This document shows, one piece after another, positions 32,580 to 42,700 of a stretch of DNA of 64,000 nucleotides. The notes under the pieces were generated by a model. The model did not search any database, was not told the DNA's origin, and worked only from the letters and a program-made list of their open reading frames with translations. Source of the stretch: JAEMQF01 sp963850525 (GTDB taxonomy: Bacteria; Pseudomonadota; Gammaproteobacteria; Burkholderiales; Burkholderiaceae_C); NCBI GenBank assembly GCA_963850525.1, contig CAWKLQ010000004.1:434001-498000 (forward strand), read 5' to 3'. A program made the translations under genes and the position numbers. The number at the start of each line of letters is the position of its first letter. The stretch's first letter is position 1.

Positions 32580-33452
32580 ATGCTCTACCCCGAACTCTTC
32601 AAGCAACTCGAAGCCGTGCGCTGGAACATGGACACCGACATCCCGTGGGGCCAGTTCGACGCGAGCCGCCTCTCGGATGAGCAGGCGCAGACGATCAAGA
32701 TGAACGCGATCACGGAGTGGGCGGCGTTGCCCGCCACCGAGATGTTCTTGCGCGACAACCGCGACGACAGCGACTTCAGCGCTTTCATGAGCGTGTGGTT
32801 CTTCGAGGAACAAAAGCACTCGCTGGTGTTGATGGAATACCTGCGGCGTTACCGCCCCGAGCTGGTGCCCACCGAAGCCGAGCTGCACGAAGTCCGCTTC
32901 GAGTTCGATCCGGCGCCTGCGCTGGAAACGCTGATGCTGCACTTTTGCGGCGAGATTCGCCTGAACCACTGGTACCGGCGCGCCGCCGAGTGGCACAGCG
33001 AGCCCGTCATCAAAGTGATTTACGAAACCCTGGCGCGCGACGAGGCGCGCCATGGCGGCGCCTACCTGCGCTACATGAAGCGCGCCTTGAACCGTTTCGG
33101 CGACGAGGCCAAAGCGGCCTTCGCCAAGGTCGGCGTGCTGATGGCCAGCGCGCGGCGCACGGCGCAGGCGCTGCACCCGACCAACCTGCACGTCAACCTG
33201 CGCCTGTTTCCGCGCGACACGGTGCAAAGCCGCCTGCCCAACCCGCAGTGGCTGGATGTCTGGCTGGACAAGCAGATCCAGTTCGACGCCGTGTGGGAAA
33301 CCAAAGTCATCGAGCGCATCTTGCACAACATGAGCCTGTTACTCGAGCGCAGCTTCGGCTCGGTGAGCGAACTGAATCGTTACCGCAAGGAAATTGCTGC
33401 TGCGCTCGCCCTGCGCGCGAGTGCGGCCGCGCCGCTGCCTGCAGGCGCGTGA
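32580..33452 (+). CDS. Ferritin-like diiron protein of unknown function
   Basis: A 290-residue helical protein without signal peptide. Two pairs of diiron ligand motifs are visible: E46/E54 in TEWAALPATE with EEQKH (E77, H80), and E125 in CGEIRLNHW with DEARH (E155, H158). Order and spacing resemble acyl-ACP desaturase and other ferritin-like oxygenases, so an oxidative role (desaturation, N-oxygenation) is more likely than iron storage. The substrate is unknown. It follows corA after 49 bases, possibly only by proximity. No partner reductase or carrier protein gene is nearby. Confidence 0.8.
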   Translation: MLYPELFKQLEAVRWNMDTDIPWGQFDASRLSDEQAQTIKMNAITEWAALPATEMFLRDNRDDSDFSAFMSVWFFEEQKHSLVLMEYLRRYRPELVPTEAELHEVRFEFDPAPALETLMLHFCGEIRLNHWYRRAAEWHSEPVIKVIYETLARDEARHGGAYLRYMKRALNRFGDEAKAAFAKVGVLMASARRTAQALHPTNLHVNLRLFPRDTVQSRLPNPQWLDVWLDKQIQFDAVWETKVIERILHNMSLLLERSFGSVSELNRYRKEIAAALALRASAAAPLPAGA

Positions 33453-33504
33453 GCTGAGAAGAGCGCCGAGCCCTCGCGCCCGTCCGCCCTGAGGCGAGCC
33501 AGCC

Positions 33505-34158
33505 TCAGGGTTTCGCCGCAGCGCGCTCCTGATCCGCCTTGCGGTCTGCGGTGACGCGCTGCGCGCTGGGGCGCTCGCCCACCTTTTTCACGTAGGCCTT
33601 CCAGTCCAGCCCCGCGGCGGCGAGCAAGTCCTCGCCGAAAACGCCGCGCGTGGCCATCGCCACCACCGGCAAACTCGCCCAGGCTGCGCAATCCGCCAGC
33701 GTGAACGAATCCCCGGCGACGTAGGGCGCGAATTTGGCGATACGCTTGAACCCGGCAATGTTTTTCGTCAGCTGCTTGCGCACCCGCTCGGCATTCGCCT
33801 CGCTGATCTCGCCGCCGAAAAACGCCTTGCCGTACAGCTCGCGCGCCACGAGTTCCAGGTGCAGGTCGATGAAGGTGATGAGTTCGCGCACCTTGGCTGC
33901 GGCCCACGGGTCGGCGGGCATGAGCGGTGGGTTCGGATACGCCGCTTCAAGATACTCGGCAATCGCCTGGCTTTCGCACAGCGCGCCGCGATCGGTGCGA
34001 ATGAACGGAATCTTGCCCAGGGGCGAGCTGCTGAGCGTGGCCTCGTCTTTGAGTCCCGTGCGAACCTGCTCTTCGGTGAACGCCACCCCCTTCTCGAGCA
34101 GAATCATTTTCACCTTGTTGTAGTAGTTCGAGACGCTGAAGCCGCACAGGACGAGCAT
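33505..34158 (-). CDS. Glutathione S-transferase family protein
   Basis: A 217-residue two-domain protein. The N-terminal thioredoxin fold (MLVLCGFSVSNYYNKVKMIL) contains SPLGKIPFI with the cis-proline and ESQAIAEYL, which binds the gamma-glutamyl part of glutathione. The C-terminal helical domain has the conserved SFTLADCAAWA capping motif. The catalytic residue is probably one of S8, S10, Y12 or Y13 in the FSVSNYY stretch. The ATG is preceded by GGAGA. Substrate unknown. It diverges from rfaE2. Confidence 0.9.
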   Translation of the reverse strand: MLVLCGFSVSNYYNKVKMILLEKGVAFTEEQVRTGLKDEATLSSSPLGKIPFIRTDRGALCESQAIAEYLEAAYPNPPLMPADPWAAAKVRELITFIDLHLELVARELYGKAFFGGEISEANAERVRKQLTKNIAGFKRIAKFAPYVAGDSFTLADCAAWASLPVVAMATRGVFGEDLLAAAGLDWKAYVKKVGERPSAQRVTADRKADQERAAAKP

Positions 34159-34239
34159 AGGTTTCTCCACGTTGACGGGTGTTGCGGCACGCAGTCTACG
34201 CGTTGCCGCTGGGCGCGCCGGCGCGGCGACAATCAGGGC

Positions 34240-34713
34240 ATGGCGTCGTTCCTCGACAAGCTCTGCCCGCGCGGCGATTTGATGCGTCGCGTGGCGGCGC
34301 TCGCGCAACCCGTCGTCTTCACGAACGGCGTGTTCGACATCCTGCACCGCGGTCACGTGACCTACCTCGAGCAGGCACGCGCGCTCGGCGCGAGCCTGGT
34401 GATAGCCCTGAACAGCGACGCCTCGGCGCGCGCTCTGGGCAAAGGCCCGGAGCGCCCGCTGAACAACGAGGCGGACCGCGCCTGCGTGCTCGCTGCGCTC
34501 GCCAGCACCAGCCTGGTCACGCTGTTCGACGAAACGACGCCGGTGGAACTATTGAAACTCGTGCGCCCGCAGGTCTACGTCAAGGGTGGCGACTACGACA
34601 TCGAGGCGCTCGAAGAGACGCGTTGGGTGCGCAGTTGGGGTGGGCGCGCGCTGGCGCTCGGCTTCGTCGACGGGTATTCGACGAGTTCACTCGTGGCGCG
34701 AATTCGCGCCTGA
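34240..34713 (+). CDS. rfaE2: D-glycero-beta-D-manno-heptose 1-phosphate adenylyltransferase
   Basis: A 157-residue nucleotidyltransferase corresponding to the C-terminal half of HldE. FTNGVFDILHRGHVTYLEQA near residues 27-46 carries the HxGH-type motif. Then come ALNSDASARALGKGPERPLN and YVKGGDYDIEALEE, with the final GYSTSSLVARIR. It activates heptose for the LPS inner core. In betaproteobacteria the kinase and adenylyltransferase are often separate genes, as seen here; the kinase gene is not in the window. Confidence 0.93.
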   Translation: MASFLDKLCPRGDLMRRVAALAQPVVFTNGVFDILHRGHVTYLEQARALGASLVIALNSDASARALGKGPERPLNNEADRACVLAALASTSLVTLFDETTPVELLKLVRPQVYVKGGDYDIEALEETRWVRSWGGRALALGFVDGYSTSSLVARIRA

Positions 34714-34750
34714 AGAAAAGCTGAAAGGCTTGCAAGGCCTCGGATCGGAT

Positions 34751-35227
34751 TCAGGTCGCGAACGACCAAGTGCCCTGAATCTCGATCTGCGTCGTCACCG
34801 AATTCGCCAGAAAACAATGCTCGTGTGCCTCGTGGTGCAGCGTGTCGACACGCGCGCCGTCGGGCAGCGTTGCCCCGGAGAAAACCACCGCCGGGCGCAG
34901 TGTGACGTGCGTGATGCGCAGCTTCCCATCGGTGCACTTGCGCAGGGCGCCCTGCGCGGCGTCGAGGTAAGCGTCGACCACGAAGCCGGCGCGCGCAGCG
35001 AAGTCCAGGAACCACAACATGTGGCAGCTCGACAGCGCGGCGACGAACGCCTCTTCGGGGTCGACGCCCGTGGGGTCGGAATACGGCACGCGCACCACGT
35101 CGGGCGAGCTCGACGCCAAAACGACGGCGCCGCCGTCGAAGCGCCAGCGGTGCGCGCGGCTGTACTTGCTGTCGGTGAAGGTCGCTGCGCCGCGTTCCCA
35201 GACGACTTCAACGCTGTGCTCGGACAT
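34751..35227 (-). CDS. OsmC-family peroxidase-like protein
   Basis: A 158-residue protein of the OsmC/Ohr fold. The two redox cysteines are in place: C68 in VAALSSCHMLWFL and C138 in EAHEHCFLANS. The conserved GVDPEEAFVAALSSCH stretch supports the assignment. Such enzymes reduce organic hydroperoxides. Whether this one is a true peroxidase was not determined. The ATG is preceded by GGAGG. It lies 23 bases downstream of the EamA transporter gene on the same strand. Confidence 0.9.
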   Translation of the reverse strand: MSEHSVEVVWERGAATFTDSKYSRAHRWRFDGGAVVLASSSPDVVRVPYSDPTGVDPEEAFVAALSSCHMLWFLDFAARAGFVVDAYLDAAQGALRKCTDGKLRITHVTLRPAVVFSGATLPDGARVDTLHHEAHEHCFLANSVTTQIEIQGTWSFAT

Positions 35228-35250
35228 CGGTGATCCTCCAGATTTGCACT

Positions 35251-36162
35251 TCAATCGTGTGGCTTGGCCCCGCGCCGATTCACCAGCACGATTCCGGCGC
35301 AGACGGCGGCCAGCGCCAGCCACAGGCGCGCCGTGATCGGCTCGCCGAGCAACCACGCACCCAACAACAATCCGAACACGGGCGTCAGCAGCGTGAACGC
35401 CGCCAGGCGCGTTGCCGGGTAGTGCCGGATCAGCCAAAACCAGACCAAATAACTGGCGAAGGCGACGATCACGCTCTGAAACGCAAACGACAGCGCAACC
35501 AGCGGCGACATCGAGAGCGGCCACACCTCGCCGGCGAGCGTTCCTCCCAGGAGCAGCGCCACGCCGGTCACGCCCAGCTGATAGACGAGCGTCTTCTCGG
35601 CGCTGGCCGTGCTCAAGCGGCTTGCGCGGATCACCATCGTCGTCGCGCCCCACAGCAGCGCTGCGGCAACCCCCAGCGCGTCGCCCCACCATTGGCGCGG
35701 CCCGGCGGCAGGCCGGGTGAAGCCCTCGGCAAACGCCCAGGCGACGCCGGCAAACGCGATCAACAGCCCCGTCGCCTGAGGCAACGCCAAACGCTCCGAG
35801 CGCGAAATGAAGGGCATTCCCAAGGCGACGACAAACGGCGACAGGTAGAGAAAGACGACCATTCGCGACGCCGTCGTGAACTGGAGGCCGAGAAAGATCG
35901 CGCCGAATTCGGCGGCGAACAGCGCGCCGGCGAGCAGCCCGGGCCTCAGCGTGGCGTCGGCGTTGAATATCGCCACGCCGCGCCAGCGCGCCCAGGCAAA
36001 GACGAGCAACGCGCCGATCAGGGAGCGGCCTCCGGCCTGGAGCAGCGCCGGAATTTCCGGCAACGCGACTTTCACTGCGACTTGGTTCAGGCCCCAGAGA
36101 AAGCAGCAGACAACGAGCGCGATCGCGGCGCGCGCGTCGAGAACGCTCTTGCGATCAGGCAT
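35251..36162 (-). CDS. EamA-family (DMT superfamily) transporter
   Basis: A 303-residue inner-membrane protein with ten predicted helices in two EamA repeats: the first starts LVVCCFLWGLNQVAVKVAL near residue 16, the second ALGVAAALLWGATTMVIRAS near 160. LLLGAWLLGEPITARLWLALA near the end is the typical last-helix pair. Substrates of such exporters range from amino acids to metabolites and cannot be predicted here. The start overlaps the end of the rhombosortase-like gene by 8 bases. Confidence 0.92.
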   Translation of the reverse strand: MPDRKSVLDARAAIALVVCCFLWGLNQVAVKVALPEIPALLQAGGRSLIGALLVFAWARWRGVAIFNADATLRPGLLAGALFAAEFGAIFLGLQFTTASRMVVFLYLSPFVVALGMPFISRSERLALPQATGLLIAFAGVAWAFAEGFTRPAAGPRQWWGDALGVAAALLWGATTMVIRASRLSTASAEKTLVYQLGVTGVALLLGGTLAGEVWPLSMSPLVALSFAFQSVIVAFASYLVWFWLIRHYPATRLAAFTLLTPVFGLLLGAWLLGEPITARLWLALAAVCAGIVLVNRRGAKPHD

Positions 36163-36772
36163 GCGGCGCGCCCGCATCGCCGGGCGCGAGCAGACCGGCC
36201 AGCACGCCGCAAGCCACACCGGCGGCCAAGCCACTCACGTGCGCCAGCGGCGCCACTGTGATTCCCAACCCGGCGTGCGCGTGCGGCGTCCACGGGAATT
36301 CGAGGGCGACCTTGAGCAGCAAGCCGACGCCGACTGCCACACCGATGCCGCGCTGACGCGAGTCGCCGGCGCGAATCACGTGCAGCGCGGCAATCGCCAC
36401 GCCGGCGTGCAGTACGCCTGACAGGCCGCCGTAGTGGGTGAGTTGCGCGTCAAAAAGCAAGCCCAGCTGCGTCAGCGGCCACGCGACAAGCCACGCTACA
36501 CATGCGCGCGGCGTGATGCGCACCGCCCAGCCCAGCGCGGCGACGATTCCTGCGCCGACCAGGTTGACGAGCAAGTGTGCGTCGCTGTAATGCACCGCGA
36601 CGGCGCTGAAGCTGCGCCACGGTTGAGTCAGCGCGAGTGCGGGTTGCCAGTCGAACATGTCGGGCGGCAGCCTGGCGCCGAACACGCCCAGCCCACCCAG
36701 CACGGCGGACACGCCAAGCCACGCGGCCGCACCGGCACCGCGGCGCACGCCTGGGTCAGGCAAGCCGCTCAA
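36155..36772 (-). CDS. Rhombosortase-like intramembrane serine protease
   Basis: A 205-residue rhomboid-fold membrane protein with about six helices. Catalytic serine S118 is in YGGLSGVLHAG, the GxSGxxH form typical of rhombosortase (which cleaves GlyGly-CTERM sorting tails), and H178 in PLAHVSGLAAG is the expected partner histidine. H66 and N70 in HLLVNLVGA fit the oxyanion region. The proposed start is TTG, whose last two bases are shared with the glnE stop (TTGA); a GTG nine codons on is an alternative. No GlyGly-CTERM substrate is encoded in this window. Confidence 0.82.
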   Translation of the reverse strand: MSGLPDPGVRRGAGAAAWLGVSAVLGGLGVFGARLPPDMFDWQPALALTQPWRSFSAVAVHYSDAHLLVNLVGAGIVAALGWAVRITPRACVAWLVAWPLTQLGLLFDAQLTHYGGLSGVLHAGVAIAALHVIRAGDSRQRGIGVAVGVGLLLKVALEFPWTPHAHAGLGITVAPLAHVSGLAAGVACGVLAGLLAPGDAGAPHA

Positions 36773-39603
36773 GGGAACAACGTGCGCCACAGCACAAGCA
36801 CAGCGTCGCGCTGCGGCTGCATCGCGCCGGCGTCGAGTTGCGTCGGCTGCTCGTCCAGGCGCGCCCGGTGTTGGGCGCGGCGCAGTTCGCGGTAGGCGTC
36901 GGCCGCAGCGTCGCCCAGCGTTCCCGGCAACAGGCCACACGCCTGGGCGCGCTGCAGCAGCGCGATGTTGCCGGCGTTGTCGAGCAACTCCGGGTGCTGC
37001 GCGCCTTGCGTCAGCACGAGGCACTGCACCGCAAATTCGACGTCCATCATGCCGCCGGCGCTGTGCTTCACGTCGAAGTGATCCGCCTTGACGGGGTGCG
37101 CCTTGCGCACCTTGTCGCGCATCGCTTCGATCTCGCCACGCAGCGCCACGCCGTCACGCGGCGCGCACAGCACGGCCCGGCGCACCGCCTCGAAGCGCGG
37201 CTCGAGGGCGCGCGCCCCGGCGCACCAGCGCGCCCGCGTCAGCGCCTGGTGCTCCCAGGTCCACGCGGTATTGCTGCCGCGCCCGGCTTGATAGTCCTCG
37301 AACGACGCGAGCGACGTGACGAGCATTCCCGAGCTGCCGTTCGGCCGCAGCGCCGTATCGATGTCGAACAACTCGCCGGCGCTCGTGCGCAGCGTCAGCC
37401 AGCCGATCAGTTTGCGGACGAAGGCGCCATAGATTTCCGACGCGCGTTCGTCGGTGTCGTCGTAGAGGAAGACGACGTCGAGGTCGCCGCCGTAGCCGAG
37501 CTCCTTGCCGCCGAGCTTGCCGTAGGCGACGACGGCAAACTGCGGGTCCGGACGGTGCGCCTGTTTCAAGTGGCCCCAGGCCCAGCGCAAGCTGCAGTCG
37601 AGCGTCGCGTCGGCGAGCGCCGACAGGTCGTCGGCGACCTGCTCGACGCTCAGTTCGTTTTCGACGTCGCGCACCAAAGTGCGAAACACTTCAGCCTGGT
37701 GCGCGCGGCGCAGCGTGTCGAGCAGCGACTCTTCGTCGGCCTGGCCGGAGCGTTGCCACGCCTGATGGCGCGCGTCGAGGTCGCGGATGAACGATGGCGC
37801 GTCAAAGCGCCCGTGCAGCAGCCGCGCATCGGCGAGCTCGTCGATCACGCCGGGGTGCAGCATCAGGTAGCGCATCGGCCAGCGCGCCAGGCCGAGCAGG
37901 CGCAACAGGCGCATCTGCACTTCGGGCCGCTCGACGAGCAGCGCCAGATAACTCTCGCGGCGCAGCAAGGGTTCGAGCCAGTCGATGAAACGCAAGGCCG
38001 CGTCGTTGCTGCACGAGCCGTCGCGCGTCGCCGCGGCAGCGCGTTCGATGAGGCGCGCCAGGCGCAGCTTGCTCGCGTCGCGCAGCATCGCGACCTTCGG
38101 CCGATCGCGCAAGCTGCGCACGCGCGCCGCCAGGTCTTGCGGCAACTGCTCGGCAAAAGCCTCGCTGTCCACGCCCAAGGGCTCAGACCCGCAACCGCGG
38201 CATCCTCCGTTGGTGTTGCCGTTGGTGCTGCCGGGGGCGCTGCTGACCGCACTTGCGCCGCTCGGTGGTGCGCGCCCGTCGTGCAGCAAGGCGTCGAACT
38301 CGGTCGCGACGAACTCGCGAATCCCGCCCAGCCGCTCGAGCAACTCGCAGGCCACCGCGTCGCCCGTCAGGCCCAAGCTGCGCGCAATCCACGCCAGATC
38401 GGCGTCTTGGGTGGGCAACAGGTGCGTCTGCTGGTCGTCGAGGTACTGGATGCGGTGTTCGACGCGGCGCAGAAACGTGTATGCGTCGGCCAGCTGCTTC
38501 GCGTTGGCCGGCTTCATCAAGCCGGCTGCGGCGAGTTTGTCGAGCGCCTTCAGCGTCGAGCGCGTGCGCATTTCCGGGAACTGCCCGCCGCGCACGACCA
38601 GCAGCAACTGCACGATGAACTCGATTTCGCGAATCCCGCCGCGCGACAGTTTCACGTCGTTGGAGCGCTCCGGCCGGCCGGCGGCGCGGCGCTGCGCTTC
38701 GTCGCGCACTTTCTGGTGCAGCTGGCGCAAGCCCTCGAACACGCCGTAGTCAAGGTAGCGCCGGTAGACGAAGGCGGTGACGATGCTGCGCAAGGTGTCG
38801 GTGGGGCGTGCCTTGACGCCTTCGCCGGCGGCAGGCCGCGCCGCCAGCGGTGCGACGACGCGGCTCTTCAGCCAGGCAAAGCGTTCCCACTCGCGGCCCT
38901 GGTCCTGCAGATATTCTTCGAGCATCGAAAGGCTCACGACGGGCGGCCCGGAGTTGCCGTTGGGGCGCAAGGCGAGGTCGACGCGAAATACGAAGCCGTC
39001 GTCGCTCACGTCGCCGATCAAGGCGTAGAGGTGTCGCGCGAGCTGCGAAAAATACTCGTGGGCGCTCAGCCGGCGTTCGCCGTCTGTCTCGCCGGCGTCG
39101 GCGTAAACGTACACGAGGTCGATGTCGGACGAGACGTTGAGCTCGCGCCCGCCGAGCTTGCCCATGCCGAGCACCCAAAAAGCGATGCGCTGCCCCGCGG
39201 CGTCGCGCGGCACGCCGTACCGCGCGTCCAACTCGTCCTGTGCCTGGTGCAACGCCAGGCCGAGCGTGGCTTCGGCGAGTTCCGTCATCGCGTGTGTCAC
39301 GTCGGCGAGCGGCGCGCCTTGTTCGACATCAAGCACCGCGAGGCGCTCCAGGACCAACTGGCGCGCCACCCGCAGCGCCGCCGGCAAGGCGCGGCCGGCG
39401 CTTTGCAGCTGCGCGACCAAGGCAAGCACCTGATCTCGCCGAGGCACACCCGGCGCGAGCAGCGCCAGCTCGGCGGCGTAACGGCGTCGCACGCGCTGCA
39501 CGAAGCGGCTGTGGTCAGCGCGCGCCAGCCGGGCTTGCGCAGCGGGTTCTTCCGCCGCGACTGTCGGCGCGCCAGCGCTGCGCAGCGTTGACTCAGGGTC
39601 CAT
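36769..39603 (-). CDS. glnE: Bifunctional glutamine synthetase adenylyltransferase/deadenylase GlnE
   Basis: A 944-residue enzyme that adenylylates and deadenylylates glutamine synthetase under PII control. Two nucleotidyltransferase domains are visible: the N-terminal one with MGKLGGRELNVSSDIDLVYV near residue 150 and the C-terminal one with YGKLGGKELGYGGDLDVVFL near 700. LSRGGIREIEFIVQLL is a well-conserved block of the first half. Between the halves, near residues 450-475, is a loose linker rich in S, G, N and T (GSTNGNTNGGCRGCG) that looks unusual. The gene diverges from the yhdP-type gene. Confidence 0.96.
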   Translation of the reverse strand: MDPESTLRSAGAPTVAAEEPAAQARLARADHSRFVQRVRRRYAAELALLAPGVPRRDQVLALVAQLQSAGRALPAALRVARQLVLERLAVLDVEQGAPLADVTHAMTELAEATLGLALHQAQDELDARYGVPRDAAGQRIAFWVLGMGKLGGRELNVSSDIDLVYVYADAGETDGERRLSAHEYFSQLARHLYALIGDVSDDGFVFRVDLALRPNGNSGPPVVSLSMLEEYLQDQGREWERFAWLKSRVVAPLAARPAAGEGVKARPTDTLRSIVTAFVYRRYLDYGVFEGLRQLHQKVRDEAQRRAAGRPERSNDVKLSRGGIREIEFIVQLLLVVRGGQFPEMRTRSTLKALDKLAAAGLMKPANAKQLADAYTFLRRVEHRIQYLDDQQTHLLPTQDADLAWIARSLGLTGDAVACELLERLGGIREFVATEFDALLHDGRAPPSGASAVSSAPGSTNGNTNGGCRGCGSEPLGVDSEAFAEQLPQDLAARVRSLRDRPKVAMLRDASKLRLARLIERAAAATRDGSCSNDAALRFIDWLEPLLRRESYLALLVERPEVQMRLLRLLGLARWPMRYLMLHPGVIDELADARLLHGRFDAPSFIRDLDARHQAWQRSGQADEESLLDTLRRAHQAEVFRTLVRDVENELSVEQVADDLSALADATLDCSLRWAWGHLKQAHRPDPQFAVVAYGKLGGKELGYGGDLDVVFLYDDTDERASEIYGAFVRKLIGWLTLRTSAGELFDIDTALRPNGSSGMLVTSLASFEDYQAGRGSNTAWTWEHQALTRARWCAGARALEPRFEAVRRAVLCAPRDGVALRGEIEAMRDKVRKAHPVKADHFDVKHSAGGMMDVEFAVQCLVLTQGAQHPELLDNAGNIALLQRAQACGLLPGTLGDAAADAYRELRRAQHRARLDEQPTQLDAGAMQPQRDAVLVLWRTLFP

Positions 39604-39706
39604 CGGGGTGCGCGCGCTCACTGTGCTAGATTGGCCGAGATTCCGCTTCGGCCGACGACGGCAGCACGGCGCGTTGCGCCACGAGTCGCGCCACCCCCCG
39701 CACCGC

Positions 39707-42700
39707 ATGTCTTCGACCCCGCCGCCGTTTGTCGACACCCTGCCGCAGGCCTACGCGGGCGCCGATGGCGCTGCCCGGCCTTCGCAAAATCGCCGCCGCC
39801 GCTGGTTGCTGCGCCTGCTGGTGTGGCCGGTGCTGCTGTTGTGGACCCTGCTCGCGCTGGCGTGGCTGGCACTGCATTGGCTGATTCTGCCGCACATCGA
39901 AGAGTGGCGCGTTCCCCTCGAATTGCGCGCCAGCGCGGCCTTGGGCATGCCGGTGAAAATCGGCCACATCGCGGTGCATTCGAGCGGCTGGGTGCCGGCG
40001 CTGGAACTGCGCGACGTGAAACTGCTCGACGCGCAGCAGCGCACCGCGCTGCACCTGCCGCGCGTCGCGGTGGCGATTTCGCCGCAGGCCCTGCTCGACC
40101 TGAACGTCAATTTCGACCAGATCCTGATCGAGGGTGCGCAGCTCGACGTGCGGCGCGACCGCAGCGGCAGCATCTTCGTCGCCGGCATGGCGATCGGCAG
40201 CGGCGCGCAAGGTGACGACCAGGCGAGCGCCAACTGGTTTTTTTCGCAGCATGAGTTCGTCATCCGCGGCGGCACGCTGCGCTGGACCGACGAGCAGCGC
40301 GACGCGCCGGCGATCGCGCTGACCGACGTGCAATTCGTGTTGCGCAACGGCTTGCTCTCGCACGACGTGCGCCTGGACGCGACGCCGCCGCCGGAATGGG
40401 GCGAGCGCTTCACGCTGACGGGCCGCTTCACCCAACCCTTGATGGCGCCGGCAGGCCAATGGCAACGCTGGAGCGGGAGCGCGTACCTCGATTTGCCGCG
40501 CGCTGACCTGCAGCCCTTGCGGCGCCACACCGAACTGCCGTTCGAGATCAGCGAAGGCACGGGCGCGGTGCGCGCCTGGTTCGAGCTTCGCGACGGTTCG
40601 CTGCAAGCCGCCACGCTCGACGTCGGGTTGCGCCAGGTGGCGCTGCGCCTGGGCGCCGCCGTCGAGGAATTGCGCATCGAACAGCTGCAGGGCCGCATCG
40701 ACGCGCAGCGTGACGCCGACGGCGCCGTGCTGTCCCTCGAGCGCCTGAGCTTCGTCACCAGCGACGGCATGCGTTGGCCGAGTGGCGACGTGAAGCTGAA
40801 ATGGCGCCAGCGCGAAGGCGCGCCCGCCACCGGGGGCGAGTTCAGCGCCCAGCGTGTCGACCTGGCGCTGATGGCGCAAGTCGCGACGCGAGTGCCGATG
40901 GGCGCGGCCTTGCATCAACTGCTCGGCGAACTCAAGCCGAAGGGCGTGCTCAGCGATTTCTCGGCGCGCTGGGACGGGCCGCTCGATGCTCCACGCCGCT
41001 ACCAGGTGAAGGGCCAGTTGAGTGGCCTCGCGCTCGCCTCGCGCCCGGCGCAAGAGGCGCACCGCGTCGGCCGGCCTGGCCTGCGCAACGCGACGCTGCA
41101 GCTCAGCGCCACCGAGAAAGGCGGCACGGCGCGGCTCGAGGTGCGCGATGGCGCGCTCGACGTTCCCGGCCTGTTCGAGGAGCCGCGTGTCAATCTGGAG
41201 CGGCTGAACGCCGACGTGGAATGGCGCATTGCCGCAGGCAAGGCCACGGTCACGGTGAAGAATGCGACGCTCGCCAACCCCGACGCGAGCGGCGAATTCG
41301 AAGCCACGTGGAACAGCGGCGCCGGCGCGGAACTGTCCGGGCGCGGCGGGCGCTTTCCGGGTGAAATTGAGCTGACCGGCCGCCTCAGCCAGGGCCGTGC
41401 GGTGCGCGCTGCGCGCTATTTGCCACTCGGCATTCCCGAAGTGACGCGGCGCTATGTGGAGCACGCCGTCAAAGGCGGCCAGGTGCGCCGCCTGGACATC
41501 CGGATCAAGGGCGACCTGTGGGACTTCCCGTATTTCGACGCGGCGACGACGGGTGAATTTCGCATCGCCGCGCTCGCCGACGATGTGGCCTTTGCCTTTG
41601 TCCCGAGCCGCCCGGCTACCGCCACCGAGCCCGCTTACCTCTCGCCGTGGCCGGGCCTGACGCACGTCAGCGGCGAGCTCATCATCGACCGCGCGTCGCT
41701 CGAAATCAAGGGCGCCCAGGCGCAGCTCGGCGCAGTGTCGTGGACCGGTGTGCGCGGCGGGATTCGCAACGTCATCGAACAGCGCGTGCTCACGCTCAAC
41801 GGCACCGCGCACGGCGCGGGCGCGGAGATGCTGCGCATCGTCAATGGAAGCCCGGTGGGCGATTGGATTCACCGGTCGCTGGCGCGCGCCAGCGCCAGCG
41901 GCAACGTCGAGCTCGACCTCGGACTGAACATCCCGCTGCGCGACTTCAGCAAAGCCGAAGTCAAAGGCCATGTGCTGCTCGCTGGCAACGACGTTCGCAT
42001 CACCCCCGACAGCCCGCTGCTCGCGGCAGCCAAAGGTCGTGTCGATTTCAGCCACAAAGGCTTTGCCGTGGTCAGCGCGACGGCGCAGGCCTACGGTGGC
42101 GAAGTCGCCTTCGAGGGCGGGCTCAAGGCCGACGGGCTGCGCTTCGACGGCCAGGGCACGGCGAGTGTCGAGGCGCTGCGCCGCGCCAGCGAGCTCGGCC
42201 TGCTCGCGCGAATCGCCCCGCACCTGAGCGGCAAGGTGGTCTATCGCATGGGCCTGGCGTTCACGGAAGGTCACCCCGAAATCAGCATCACGAGCGATCT
42301 GCTCGGTCTGGCGAGCGACTTGCCGCCCCCCCTGCGCAAGAGCGCCGAGACGGCGCTGCCGATGCGGTATTCGACGAGCCTGGTGCGCGACTCCTGGTTG
42401 CCCGGGCGCACCCTGTCCGACACGCTGATCCTCGACATCGGCGCCTTGCTCCAGGTGCGTTACGAGCGCGACATTTCGGGTCAGACGCCGCGAGTGAAAA
42501 GCGGTGGCATCGGCGTGGCCGAGGCGGCGCCGCCGTCCAGCCAAGGCGTCGCAGTGAACGCCAAGCTCGCCGCCGTGAACCTCGACGCCTGGGAAGTGGT
42601 GTACCGCAAGGTGTTCGACGACACCGGCGAGAGCGACGCCGCCGCCGGCGACGATCCGGGCTACGGCCCGGACCGCCTCGCCGTGCGCGCGCAGGAGTTG

